Shown here piece by piece: positions 11,701 to 21,578 of a DNA stretch of 64,000 bases (within the stretch, counting starts at the first letter, position 1; every line of letters begins with the position of its first letter). The translations under genes were made by a program, and so were the position numbers. The notes under the pieces were generated by a model. That model saw only the letters and a program-made list of their open reading frames with translations. It did no database searches and had not been told where the DNA came from. Origin of the DNA: Lithobates sylvaticus (lineage: Eukaryota; Chordata; Amphibia; Anura; Ranidae); contig CM053030.1 of assembly GCA_028564925.1 (NCBI GenBank), positions 268,982,199 through 269,046,198 of the forward strand. The letters are read 5' to 3'.

Positions 11701-13120
11701 AGAAACAGTCTGGGGGTTCAACTGTTAATAAAAGGCATTCACATCCCATTATATGTTCAAACCAAATGGTCTGTAAGATTTTAAAAACAGAAAATCCACC
11801 AGGTCTCCATCTTTGAAATCTCTCTACTAATATGGCTGCCTCTCCAATGAGGATCAAACTTGTCTATGGCCATAAAAGATGTGCCCTTTGGACTCTTACC
11901 GTGGCATAGTGTTTGGATAAACTATAGGCTCAAGGAGCACCTGGCAAATATTCGTAAGGGCTTCTTGAACCAGTTTCCAACTTGTGGATGGTTCGACCCA
12001 CATAATGTAGGCTGCAAGGGCATGTGATCATATAAACCATGTTCTTAGTCAAACAGGTGATAAAAGATTCCACGTCATATGATCGACCAGTAACATTAGA
12101 GATAAATGTGGTATATTTCCTCTCCTAAAGGCAATTATTTAGACAAACTTCACATTTTCTACGATAGTGGCCCTCGCCCTACAACAAAATCGCAGTAGAA
12201 GCTTGGTTTTACTGGGGGTCTAATTATATTTGGGGCTACTTGACGTTTCAGTGGGGGTGCACTGCTATAGGTGACCCTAGGTTGTTCAGGGAGCAAAGGA
12301 CCTAGTATTCTGTCATTTTTTTAGAATGCCCCAATGCTTTCTAAACAAATCTTTTTAATTGAAAAGTGCTGGTCCGTGTAGGTGGTATAGAACAAAAAAC
12401 GAGAGAAAAAATCCCCACCTGCTCTTATTCTGGGCTTCAGCAGGTCTTTATTTTTCAATGCAACATCAGTTATGACCCGATCAAGTTCATTGACTGCATA
12501 ACCTTTCTGTAGGAAGCGAGTCTTCAAGAAAAATCTGCCTCCTTCAGGAAGTCCACCTGTAAGGAGCAATTCCTCCTTAATCTGAGCAACAGGCTCATTA
12601 GGGGCAGACCTAAGCCAGGACTCTTGATGGCAGCTGTCCGTCCATATGTAGCCATTCCAGTCAGTGCCTTTAAAATATGTGGACGTAAAAAGTCTATAAT
12701 TTTCTACCCTGATTTACAGGTCTAAAAAATGTATGGCAGAGGTGATAGCCTCATGCTGGAGAACAATGCCCTGATCATTGGAGATAAGTTCACCAATGAA
12801 CAGATCCAAAGAGGCACGATCTCCTTCCCATAGGAGGAGGACGTCATAAATGTATGGACCCCAGAAGATCAAATTGGTCCTCCTTTGATCATAGATGACT
12901 TCCTCCTCCCATTTGGCCATACTTGGTGCAAACTAGGCACCCATCGTCACTCCTCGACCTTGCAAATAATAAGAGCCATTAAACCAAAAAATAATTGTGG
13001 TTCATGGCAAAGTCAAGGAGGTGGAGAAGGAACTGCCGCTGCAACCTACAGATGCCGAAACCCTCTCCAAGAAACATTTCATGGCCTCTCTGCCATGACG
13101 ATGAGAAATGATAGTGTATA
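11701..13120 (-). pseudogene. Penelope-like element: reverse transcriptase and GIY-YIG parts
   Basis: On the minus strand, 13100-12714 gives pieces typical of Penelope-like reverse transcriptase: LLDFAMNHNYFWFNGSYYL, then QGRGVTMGA, a segment from FAPS to MAKWEEEVIYD, and YIYDVLLLWEGD, the last at the position of the usual palm motif YIDDVLLIW. EAITSAIHFLDL follows. Around 11940-12042, minus-strand MVYMITCPCSLHYVGRTIHKLE matches the start of the GIY-YIG endonuclease typical of this class. These elements nick DNA with GIY-YIG and prime reverse transcription there. The frame is interrupted by stops and shifts, so the copy is dead. Its 3' tail lies beyond the L1, at 4407-5442. The inverted copy is at 37360-38782. 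Confidence 0.72.
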
Positions 13121-13850
13121 AAGTGACAACATTTTACTTAAAGGAGAAAACCCATAAGAACTCAAAAAATCTTCACTTACCTTATCCAGCTGCAGGGTTG
13201 TGTGGTAAACCAGACCAGACAGACTCAATCTTCGCCACTCAGGGTGGGCTCCGTTTAAAAAAACCTTCAGGAACCGGGGCCCCTTTTTAAATCGAGGGAT
13301 CCACACTCCTGGACCCGTAAAGCACCCCGTCAGAAAATATGGCTGCAAAAAACCAAGCACTGGATCCCGGGGTCCAGCTCTCTAAAAAGAGAAGCATTAC
13401 AGGCAAAACCTTGTTTCTTCCGACACAAGGCAAAGGTACCATTCAATTTGGCCTGAAAAGACACTTTGAATGGATCCGGTTGCATAGCTTGGCCCAGCAA
13501 AGGATTATTCCAGTGGAGCTAAGCCTAGCACATCTTTACTTGTGACCAACACCAAAGACACTGGCAAAAAAACTGAGGTACTCCCAGGAGGGGAGGGGTT
13601 ATATAGGGAGCTAAACTTCCTGTCTAAGGTGTGCCAATGTCCATCAACTAAAAGGTGCCTATATAACCATGTCCCTTGATGTACGATAAAGAAAAGGTAT
13701 TTAGCCGTGTCATTTAAAGAAATACCACATACACTGTAGTTAATAACTGCATAATCCAGAGGGGACACCAGTAATGTCATAATGTGACACTTTAATGAAA
13801 TTCTGACAAGTTCCCTTTTCAGGCAGGCCTTTCTACAGCTCACCACTTAC
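13121..13850 (-). other. Unassigned repeat, possibly a DIRS-type leader
   Basis: No coding sequence is supported. On the minus strand the segment near 13690-13600, containing TTTATCGTACATCAAGGGAC, and the GC-rich part that follows resemble leader sequences I associate with amphibian DIRS elements. This is a weak, recall-based call. The mirror copy is at about 36630-37360. Confidence 0.3.
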
Positions 13851-14383
13851 CCACTCATACTTACCTTTGCCATGTTTACCCACCCCTATGTCCTTCTACT
13901 GCAGCCAAAGCATAATACCCCCTGCATCTTCACATGGAGGAACATGTGACCTCCTCCAATGGTGAACTTCTCAGGTCTGAACACTTACAAGAGACCAATA
14001 CTTCACACGTATTCTTTGCTCTTTTACTCTATAGACCAATCGATTGATGTTTCTAGGCCATGTAGATCCTTCTCTTTCTCCTAGAAATCCTGGTAGATTA
14101 TATCATAAAGTAAAAAAGCAAAGCATACTTAGTATTGCCCACCATTGGCCTTGCACCCCATAACTTCCTATTTTAGGATTCCAAAGTACAGCTATGGTGT
14201 TCACACTGTTCGGGCTATAAAAATAATTTTTGCTCATAAAACACAAAAAATAAAAGCTCAAGCATTAAAGCTTATGTATAAAATGTACTTAATACAAAAT
14301 GCATGCAATATCCAATATGCACATATCAAATGTATTCAGTAATCATTTACAGCAACATTATTCCATATGAGACACTTCGTCCA
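13851..14383. other. No recognisable feature
   Basis: About 530 bases with no coding sequence, tandem repeat or transposon end that I can support. If the minus-strand exon pair next to it is real, part of this stretch would be its 3' untranslated region, but I see no clear AATAAA signal at the expected distance. Confidence 0.4.
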
Positions 14384-14536
14384 TCACCAAACCTGACAGC
14401 TCTTTATGAGGGCTTTCAGTGTAGTAATACAGTCCGGACTTTTGTCCTTTAGCACAATTCCTAGACGTACCAGCTTGTGCTTCGACTCTTGAGATACAAA
14501 GCTAACCAAATTCTTGCCACAGACGTGAACCAGAGG
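14384..14536 (-). CDS. Putative last coding exon of an unidentified host gene
   Basis: On the minus strand, a pyrimidine-rich tract ending TTTCTCCAG is followed by 50 open codons and a TGA stop: it begins PLVHVCGKNLVSFVSQESKH and ends LKALIKSCQVW. The reading phase (0) joins exactly to the upstream exon at 14601-14683. I do not recognise the protein. It does not look like any transposon protein I know, its composition is that of an ordinary soluble protein, and it survives unchanged in the inverted copy (35947-36099). A CAG/GTTTGG boundary before the stop could also be a weak donor site, in which case the gene continues. It may be a functional exon or a retained fragment. Confidence 0.5.
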   Translation of the reverse strand, partial: PLVHVCGKNLVSFVSQESKHKLVRLGIVLKDKSPDCITTLKALIKSCQVW

Positions 14537-14600
14537 CTGGAGAAATAAGAATAAAGAATATGATTAAAAAATAAAAAAAAGTCGACTTTTATTTCCTTAC

Positions 14601-14683
14601 TTGTACTAGGAAAATGTCAGGTGGAACATGAATAGTTGCTTTGTGCATCATGGACACATTCACACCTTCCATGTTTATTCTCA
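14601..14683 (-). CDS. Putative internal exon of the same unidentified gene
   Basis: 83 bases on the minus strand, between an acceptor-like ACGTTTTGTTTAG and a good donor (CAA/GTAAGG). With an incoming phase of two bases it reads RINMEGVNVSMMHKATIHVP followed by PDIFLVQ with no stop, and it leaves in phase 0, matching the next exon across a 64-base intron. A 64-base intron is short for a large amphibian genome, which is a point against. An in-frame ATG lies near the start, so it could instead be a first coding exon. Function unknown. Mirror copy: 35800-35882. Confidence 0.45.
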
Positions 14684-14879
14684 CTAAACAAAACGTATTG
14701 CGTCGGGTCAACCAGTTTCAGTAAGCTTCATATATCAATATGTAAAAGCCTCAGGGAAGTATCTTTACATGTTGCACGTTACACCCATATTCAGGATGCA
14801 ACATGATACTAAAGCACATGCCAGTACCCCGACCCCACTTTCACAATTCAAATACAGTGCCAGCTGTGAGGAATTCAGC

Positions 14880-15364
14880 CCACACAGCCATGTCAATCAT
14901 TCACAGAGTTCTGAGAATCAATGAACTACAGTAGGTACTGTCTTCCATTGTGGCAGATGACTTGTAGTTCTCAATGAATTGTGAGGGCGCTAGTGAGCGC
15001 TCTCATAGTCCATTGAGCTTCCTCGATTTCAGTAACTGCCTGCCTATACGTGAGGTGCAAGCAGCCAGCTGTACTCAGAGTCTGCAGGAGCCTGACATTG
15101 CACCCATGATCTGCAGATAATGGGTGCAATGCTTTACAAGCTCCTAAGGGAAAAAAAAAAAACGAAAATTGCACATTTTTTAACCTGAAAAAGAACATGC
15201 GTTTTATTCTTTTTGTTAGGGCTCGGAAAAGAACGGCACCCGTGGCTGTTCCTTCAGAGCGCATGCACCAGTAATGTCACTGGCTGCATGTAATGCAAAT
15301 ATCTCCCAAACTATAGGCTTACCTATAGGTAAATGTCTGCAGAAAAGGTGAACTTATCCTTTAA
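14880..15364. repeat. TTAA-ended interspersed repeat
   Basis: The right end reads GGTGAACTTATCCTTTAA, with TTAA at 15361-15364. The module TAGGCTTACCTATAGGTAAA near 15315 is also seen, in related form, at about 57150-57210, so this is a dispersed family. The left end is not resolved. The mirror copy is at about 35119-35600. Confidence 0.45.
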
Positions 15365-15628
15365 CCACTTGCCAACCAGCTCAGTTACATATACAGAGGC
15401 AGGTTGGCAGTAGAGCTGCACGATTTCGGCTAAAATGAGAATCACAATTTTTTTCACGCGGCGTAACATCATCGTTCACATTATACAAAAAAAGTAAAAA
15501 ATGGCATAACTTTACAGTTTGTTTTTGTATTTTTACCCAAAAAAATTGCGTTTGAAAGACCACTGCGCAAAAAAAGGTAACATAAAATATAATAACAATC
15601 GCCATTTTATTCTCTAGGGTCTCTGCTA

Positions 15629-15704
<76 letters not shown>

Positions 15705-15802
15705 GGGGTCCAAGTAATTTTCTAGCAAAAAATACTGATTTTAAACTGATTGTAAGAAACAATTGTCAGAAAAAGGTTCAATCTTTAAGTGGTTAAACTT
15801 CC
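15361..15802. mobile_element. Non-autonomous DNA transposon fragments with (TA)n
   Basis: Begins TTAACCACTTGCCAACC, a truncated TTAA-type end. At 15411 it is joined to a second element starting TAGAGCTGCACGATTTCGGC and ending TCTTTAAGTGGTTAA at about 15795. The second element is the same family as the one inside CR1 at 18725-19454, in opposite orientation. A TA tract fills 15632-15702. No coding sequence. The mirror copy is at about 34678-35122. Confidence 0.6.
15632..15702. repeat. (TA)n microsatellite
   Basis: Pure TA tract inside the DNA transposon fragment. Open frames reading Ile-Tyr repeats across it are artefacts. Confidence 0.9.
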
Positions 15803-16264
15803 TTAAAAGTGGAGTTCCACCCAAAAATGGAACTTCCACTTTTTGGAATCCCCCCCCCCCCCCCGGTGTCACATTTGGCACCTTTCAGGGGGGAGGAGGG
15901 AGCAAATACCTGTCTAATACAGGTATTTGCTCCCACTTCCTGGCATAGATCACTGCAGTGATCGCGGTGACCTACACCACTTCCGGCTCCTACTCTGTCC
16001 TCCCCCGCAGTCTTCTGGGAGACGCACAGGTCCCAGAAGACAGCAGGGACCAGTGAGAACGTGCAGCGCGACTCGCAGTAGGGAACCAGGAAGTGAAGCC
16101 GCATGGCTTACAGAGGATGGCGGCTGCAGCAGCCGGGAGCCAACGGACAGGTCGGCTTCGACTGCCGACATTGCGGGCTCCCTGGACAGGTAAGTAAGTG
16201 CAGTATTTGTAGCTGCTGGCTTTTAATTCTTTTTTTTTTTTTTTTTGCCGGACCTCCGCTTTAA
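15803..16264. mobile_element. TTAA-flanked MITE, family 1
   Basis: Same family as 3491-3950. It starts TTAAAAGTGGAGTTCCACC and ends GGACCTCCGCTTTAA, with the TTTGTAGCTGCTGGC block near its right end and a poly-C run near 15850. The mirror copy is at about 34208-34670. Confidence 0.75.
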
Positions 16265-16600
16265 TTTACAGATCAAGTGCATTCCTATGATCTAAGAAGG
16301 AAAAGTTACTTTGTTTAGTTATCTGCTGTGATGTTGTGATAAAACTTGGCAGACTGCCTGTTTTGTTTTTTTCTTTTCACAGCTGAGTGAGCAGAGAACT
16401 CACTAAACTTGTTACATGAAAGAATCTGCAAATTCTTCATAGAGATCAGACTCTATGTCTGCCGGCGACCCACGATCACCTAGTACAGAGGCAGAACGGG
16501 GACCTGCCAGTGTAAAAAAGCGGATCCCCGTTCTGACAGGGGACATGACAGGGATCTTCTGTTCCCAGTGATCTCGGTCATGTCCCTGTGAGCCCATCCC
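16265..16600. other. Unassigned repeat-like spacer
   Basis: No supported coding sequence. It includes a small inverted pair, GAACGGGGA near 16495 and TCCCCGTTC near 16526, and probably belongs to a non-autonomous DNA repeat, but no ends are visible. Confidence 0.3.
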
Positions 16601-16619
16601 CCTACAGTTAGAACAGAAT

Positions 16620-17031
16620 TATCCAGACATAGACTGGGCGGAGGGAACCGCACATTCATCTATGGCTCCCCAGTTCCTAAATGTCTTGCAGGATAATTTT
16701 ATGGGTCAGATGGTAGACGCACCAACTACAAATAAAGCATTACTGGATCTACTGATTACCAACATTACAAACCTGATCACAGATGTGGAAATACGTGGGC
16801 AATTTAGGTAACAGCGATCACAAGTCAATTGGCTTCAGTATAAATCACACAAATAGGAAACATAAGGGGAATACAAAGACACTGAATTTCAAAAGAGCCA
16901 ACTTCCCTAAACTACAAACCTTGCTAGAAGGCATAAAATCTTAGGAACAAAGAACACGGAGGAGAGATGGGTTTCCTTTAAGAGCATATTAAATAAGGGC
17001 ATTAGCCAATGCATCCCATTGGGTAATAAAT
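16620..17031 (+). pseudogene. CR1 ORF2, endonuclease end
   Basis: Translation in shifting frames gives DNFMGQMVDAPTTNKALLD, then DLLITNI, then DHKSIGF, the last part of a CR1 AP-endonuclease, which nicks target DNA. Stops and shifts are frequent. The segment stops at the MITE that starts at 17032. Confidence 0.7.
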
Positions 17032-17499
17032 TTAAAGCGGGACTGTACTGAAAAAAAAAAAAATTAAAAGCCAGCAGCTACAAATACTGCAGCTGCTGAC
17101 TTTTAAAAAATGGACACTTACCTGTTCCAGGGTCCAGCGGTGTCGGCAGCAGAGGCCGATCGATCGCTCGGCTCCCTGCTGTAGCCGGCGCCATTCTCGG
17201 TGAGGGAATCACGAAGTGGCTTCACTTCCCGATTCCCTACTGCGCATGCGCGAGTCGCGCGGCGCAATGAGAATCTTCAGCGCCGTCTGCCGGGTCACGT
17301 GTGTGTCCCGGCAGACAGCGCGCCGGGACAGGAGGTGACGTAAACTCCCGTGGGAGTTTATGCCCGGAAGTGGGTGCAGATACCTGTCTTAGACAGGTAT
17401 CTGCACCCCCCTCCCCCCTGAAAGGTGCCAAATGTGACACCGGAGGGGGGGGGGTTCCGAAAAGCGGGAGTTCCACTTTAGGGTGGAATCCCCCTTTAA
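17032..17499. mobile_element. TTAA-flanked MITE inside CR1
   Basis: Starts TTAAAGCGGGACTGTACTG and ends GGTGGAATCCCCCTTTAA, and interrupts the CR1 reading. Same family as 3491-3950 in the opposite orientation; it has a GCATGCGCGAG block and an internal GGGGGG run. The mirror copy is at about 32971-33439. Confidence 0.78.
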
Positions 17500-18172
17500 A
17501 AGAGGGAACAAAAGTCCTGGATGGCTTAACTCCAATGTAAAAATGCATATAAAAGCAAAGGCGAAGGCCTTCAAAAAATACAAGGTTGAGGGATCATCAT
17601 CAGTATTCAGACTTTATAAAGAATGCAACAAGAAATGTAAGGGTGCAATAAGGCCAGCTAAGATAGAACATGAATGACACATAGCGGAGGAGAACAAAAA
17701 AAACAAAAAAAATAAAAATTCTTTAAGTATATAAACAGTAAAAAAGGGAGGACAACCCATATTGGCCCCATAAAGAAGGAGGAAGGACATCTGGTTACAA
17801 AGGATGGGGAGATAGTGAAGGTATTGAATTTATTCTTCTCCTTGGGGAATCGGGGGGCTTCAGTAACCAAAACTGCAGTGTTTATCCTCATGACACGTCA
17901 CAGGAAGCACCACCATGGTTAACAGAGGACAGAATTAAAATTAGACTTGAAAAACTTAACATTAATAAATCACCTGGACCAGATGGCTAGAATCCGAGGG
18001 TACTTAGTAAAGTAATTGCCAGACCATTGTTCTTAATTTCTACTGACAGTCTACTGACTGGAATGGAATGGTACCAGCTGATTGAAGAAAAGCACCAATA
18101 TTTAAAAAGGGCCCAAAATACATCCCTGGGAATTACAGACCAGTTAGCCTAACATCAATAGTATGTAAAATC

Positions 18173-18724
18173 TTGGAGGGGATAATAAGAGACTATATAC
18201 AAGATTTTAGTAGTGAGAACGGTATTATTAGCAGTAATCAGTGTGGATTCATGAAGAATCGTTCTTGCCAAACCAATCTACTAACCTTCTATGAGGAGGT
18301 GAGTTGCCAGCTAGATAAAGGAATGCCCGTAGACGTGGTGTATCTGGAGTTTGCAAAAGCATTTGACACAGTTCCCCATAAACGTTTACTGTACAAAATA
18401 AGGTCCGTTGGCATGGACCATAGGGCGAGTACATGGATTGAAAACTGGCTACAAGGGCGAGTTCAGAGGGTGGTGATAAATGGGGAGTACTCGGAATGGT
18501 CAGGGGTGGGTAGTGGGGTCCCCCAGGGTTCTGTACTGGGACCAATCCTATTTAATTTGTTCATAAACGACCTGGAGGATGAGGTAAACAGTTTAATCTC
18601 TGAATTTGCAGACAATACTAAGCTAAGTAGGGCAATAACTTCTCCGCAGGATGTGGAAACCTTGCAAAAAGATCTGAACAAATTAATGGGGTGGGCAACT
18701 ACATGGCAAATGAGGTTCAATGTA
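18173..18724 (+). pseudogene. CR1 ORF2 reverse transcriptase domain
   Basis: An open stretch from ATG 18173 covers the fingers and palm: SSNQCGFMKNRSCQTNLLTF, then VYLEFAKAFDTVPHKRLL, then GVPQGSVLGPILFNLFINDL. The catalytic box at 18605-18616 reads FADN instead of FADD or YADD, losing a metal-binding aspartate, so this copy could not polymerise. More RT sequence lies upstream (17900-18170) in broken frames, including INKSPGPDG. The frame runs out into the DNA transposon that starts at 18725. The inverted copy (31740-32298) has the same FADN. Confidence 0.85.
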
Positions 18725-19454
18725 AGCTGCACAATTAATCGTCAAAAATCGTTATCGCGATCTTCACTAAAGTATTTCACAATTCTTTCTATGCAAAGAA
18801 TTCTCTCTGCACTTCTGAAGCCGCAGCCTTCAAAAGAAAGGAAGGGAAACTGTGCAGTCTGCCAAGAATCAAAACAATCTTTATCAGTTGAACTTAAGTA
18901 TAAACATTGTAACAATTTGTTAATGGAATAGACTTTGTGTGCAAGAGAAAAAAGTTTAACCACTTAAACACTAAACCTTTTTCTGACATTTGTTTGTTTC
19001 AAGTTAAAATAATTTGTTTTGCTAGAAAATTACTTAGAACCCCCAAACATTATATATTATTTTTTAGTAGACAGCCTAGAGCAGTGTTGGCGAACCTTGG
19101 CACCCCAGATGTTTTGGAACTACATTTCCCATGATGCTCATGCACTCTGCAGTGTAGATGAGCATCATGGAAAATGTAGTTTCAAAACATCTGGGGTGCC
19201 AAGGTTCACCATCACTGCCCTAGAGAATAAAATGGTGGTTGTTGCAATATTTTATGTCACACTGTATTGGCGTAGCGGTCTTTCAAATGCAATTTTTTTG
19301 GAAAAAATTACTTAATGAATTTAAAAAAATAACCAGTAAAATTAGCCCATTTTTTTTGTATAATGATGTGAAAGATTTTACGTCGTGAGAATCGTGATCT
19401 TTTTATTCTAAGCAAAAAAATTGTAATTCTCATTTTGGCCAAAATCGTGCAGCT
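18725..19454. mobile_element. Non-autonomous DNA transposon inside CR1
   Basis: The inserted segment begins AGCTGCACAATTAATCG and ends CGTGCAGCT, giving a short inverted terminal repeat, and splits the CR1 coding sequence. It contains a TTAACCACTTAAACAC junction near 18958 and a nested hAT-type MITE (19082-19217). The superfamily is not clear; the target duplication is at most about 5 bp and imperfect. No coding capacity. Confidence 0.65.
19082..19217. mobile_element. hAT-type palindromic MITE
   Basis: A 136-bp near-palindrome starting CAGTGTTGGCGAACCTTGG and ending CCAAGGTTCACCATCACTG, flanked by GCCTAGAG and CCCTAGAG, an 8-bp target duplication with one mismatch. CAG...CTG ends and 8-bp duplications are hAT hallmarks. 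The mirror copy is at 31253-31389. Confidence 0.8.
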
Positions 19455-20127
19455 CTACAATCTATACACTAGGGGGAGAACCTCTGGGGCAATCTAGGAT
19501 GGAAAAGGACCTGGGGGTCCTAGTAGATGATAGGCTCAGCAATGGCATGCAATGCCAAGCTGCTGCTAACAAAGAAAACAGAATATTGGGATGCATTAAA
19601 AAGGGGATCAACTCCAGAGATAAAACGATAATTCTCCCGCTCTACAAGACTCTGGTCCGGCCGCACCTAGAGTATGCTTACCAGTTCTGGGCACCAGTCC
19701 TCAGGAAGGATGTACTGGAAATGGAGCGAGTACAAAGAAGGGCAACAAAGCTAATAAAGGGTCTGGAGGATATTAGTTATGAGGAAAGGTTGCGAGCACT
19801 GAACTTATTCTCTCTGGAGAAGAGACGCTTGAGAAGGGATATGATTTCAATATACAAATACTGTACTGGTGACCCCACAATAGGGATAAAACTTTTTTGC
19901 AGAAGGGAGTTTAACAAGACTCGTGGCCACTCATTAAAATTAGAAGAAAAGAGGTTTAACCATAAACTATGTAGAGGGTTCTTTTACTGCAAGAGCGGCA
20001 AGGATGTGGAATTCCATTCCACAGGCGATGGTCTCATTACAATGTAATACTGACATATAATCACACACATAGGTTGGACTTGATGGACTTGTGTCTTTTT
20101 TCAACCTCACCTACTATGTAACTATGC
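19455..20127 (+). pseudogene. CR1 ORF2 C-terminal part and 3' tail
   Basis: Open from ATG 19499: MEKDLGVLVDDRLS, then YKTLVRPHLEYAYQFWAPVL, then MERVQRRATKLI, the standard C-terminal thumb and connector region of CR1 ORF2. It ends at 20047, followed by the roughly 80-base CR1 3' tail. It resumes the CR1 reading after the inserted DNA transposon. Confidence 0.85.
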
Positions 20128-20638
20128 AAGATCAGCGCCATTACTAGTAAAAACAATAAAAAATAAATAAAAGTCCCTAAATCTATCCCATAACTTTTGT
20201 GCAAACCAATCAATATATGCCTATTGCGATTTTTTTTATTTTACCAATATATGCAGAAGAATATATATAGGCCTAAACTGATGAATAAATGTGTTTTACA
20301 CATTTTTGTGTTATTATATATATATGTATATAAAAATATAAATAAAAATATATATACACATATATACGTATTATATATACGTATATATGTATTAAAAAAA
20401 GGTTTATTTCTTAAAAAAATTTCGCATTTGTTTGTTTATAGCGCAAAAAATAAAAACCGCAGAGGTGATCAAATACTACCAAAATAAAGCTCTCTTTCTG
20501 GGAAAGAAAGGATGTCAATTTTGTTTGGGTACAGCGTCACACGACCGGGCAATTGTTAGTTAAAGCGACGCAGTGCTGTATCGCAAAAAAAGCCATGGTC
20601 ATTAGGGGGGCAAATACTTCTGGGACTGAAGTGGTTAA
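20128..20638. mobile_element. Right end of a TTAA-type DNA transposon
   Basis: AT-rich, non-coding. It ends CTGAAGTGGTTAA with TTAA at 20635-20638. The same end is present at 55101-55113 and, in related form, at the start of the repeat at 21121. The upstream part was split by the CR1 insertion. Confidence 0.6.
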
Positions 20639-20683
20639 AGAGATAATTTATCAAGTGGACACTGGAATCAAAGTTATCAGTCA

Positions 20684-21124
20684 TTAAAGTGATTATGAAC
20701 CTTTGTTTTTTAAAACCAAAATAACAAACATGTCATACTTAGCTACTCTGTGCAGTGGTTTTGCACAGAGCAGTCCCGATCCTCCTTTTCTGGGGTTCCC
20801 CCGCTGGCGCTCCAGGTTCCTCCTTGTCGAGAACTCCCAGGGAAAGTGGCTCTCGCCAAATGGCTCCTCCTGGCGTGCTCGCTCCCGAGCCGCCCAGTCT
20901 GGGTGTATTGACACAGACTGGGCGACTTGGCCCCACCATCTCATCACAGTATTTGATTGACATCACCGGGAGCCAATGGCTGCCCGCTGCTATCAATCTG
21001 TCTATGAGGATGGAGACATCGGCGAGAGCCGCTGCCGCTTATGCACATCGCTGGATCGGCCTTGGGTAAGAATAAAGGGGGATTGTGGGGCTTCTGTAGA
21101 AGGTTTTTTACCTAAAAGCATTAA
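20684..21124. mobile_element. TTAA-flanked MITE, family 2
   Basis: Starts TTAAAGTGATTATGAACC and ends TTTACCTAAAAGCATTAA, bounded by TTAA at 20684-20687 and 21121-21124. GC-rich interior, no coding sequence. Mirror copy 29322-29762. Confidence 0.65.
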
Positions 21125-21497
21125 CCTCTTCAGCTCCGTAAGGTTTACCCCCCCCCCCTTCACGAACAAGCCATTTTTTGCGATACAGCACTGCATTACT
21201 TTAACTTACAATTGCGTGGTCGTGTGACACTGTATCTAATACAATTTATGTCACTTTTTCCCCACAAATAGAGCTTTCTTTTGCATTTGATCACCTCTGC
21301 ATTTTTTTTTTTTGCACGATAAACTGACAATTTTGAAATAAAAAAACAAACACAATATTTTTTTACATTCTGCTATAAAACATACCCAATATATATATAT
21401 TTTTTAATCTAAATTCCTTCATCAATGTAAGCAAATATATATTCTGCTACATATTTTTTTTTTTTTACCAAAAAAGGTTGGTTTACGCAAAACTTAT

Positions 21498-21578
<81 letters not shown>

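Larger units (their letters stand above)
16600..20127 (+). mobile_element. CR1 LINE, 5'-truncated, twice interrupted
   Basis: CR1 non-LTR retrotransposon, truncated at its 5' side inside the endonuclease domain and ending in the usual CR1 tail (GGACTTGATGGACTTGTGTC, then CTATGTAACTATG at 20127). It is split by a TTAA MITE at 17032-17499 and by a DNA transposon at 18725-19454. Removing these leaves about 2.3 kb of CR1. It appears to sit inside a larger TTAA-type element whose right end is at 20638. The mirror copy is at 30343-33870. Confidence 0.88.

Noticed and set aside
15381-15728. Frame with Ile-Tyr repeats
   Set aside because: Translation of a TA microsatellite.
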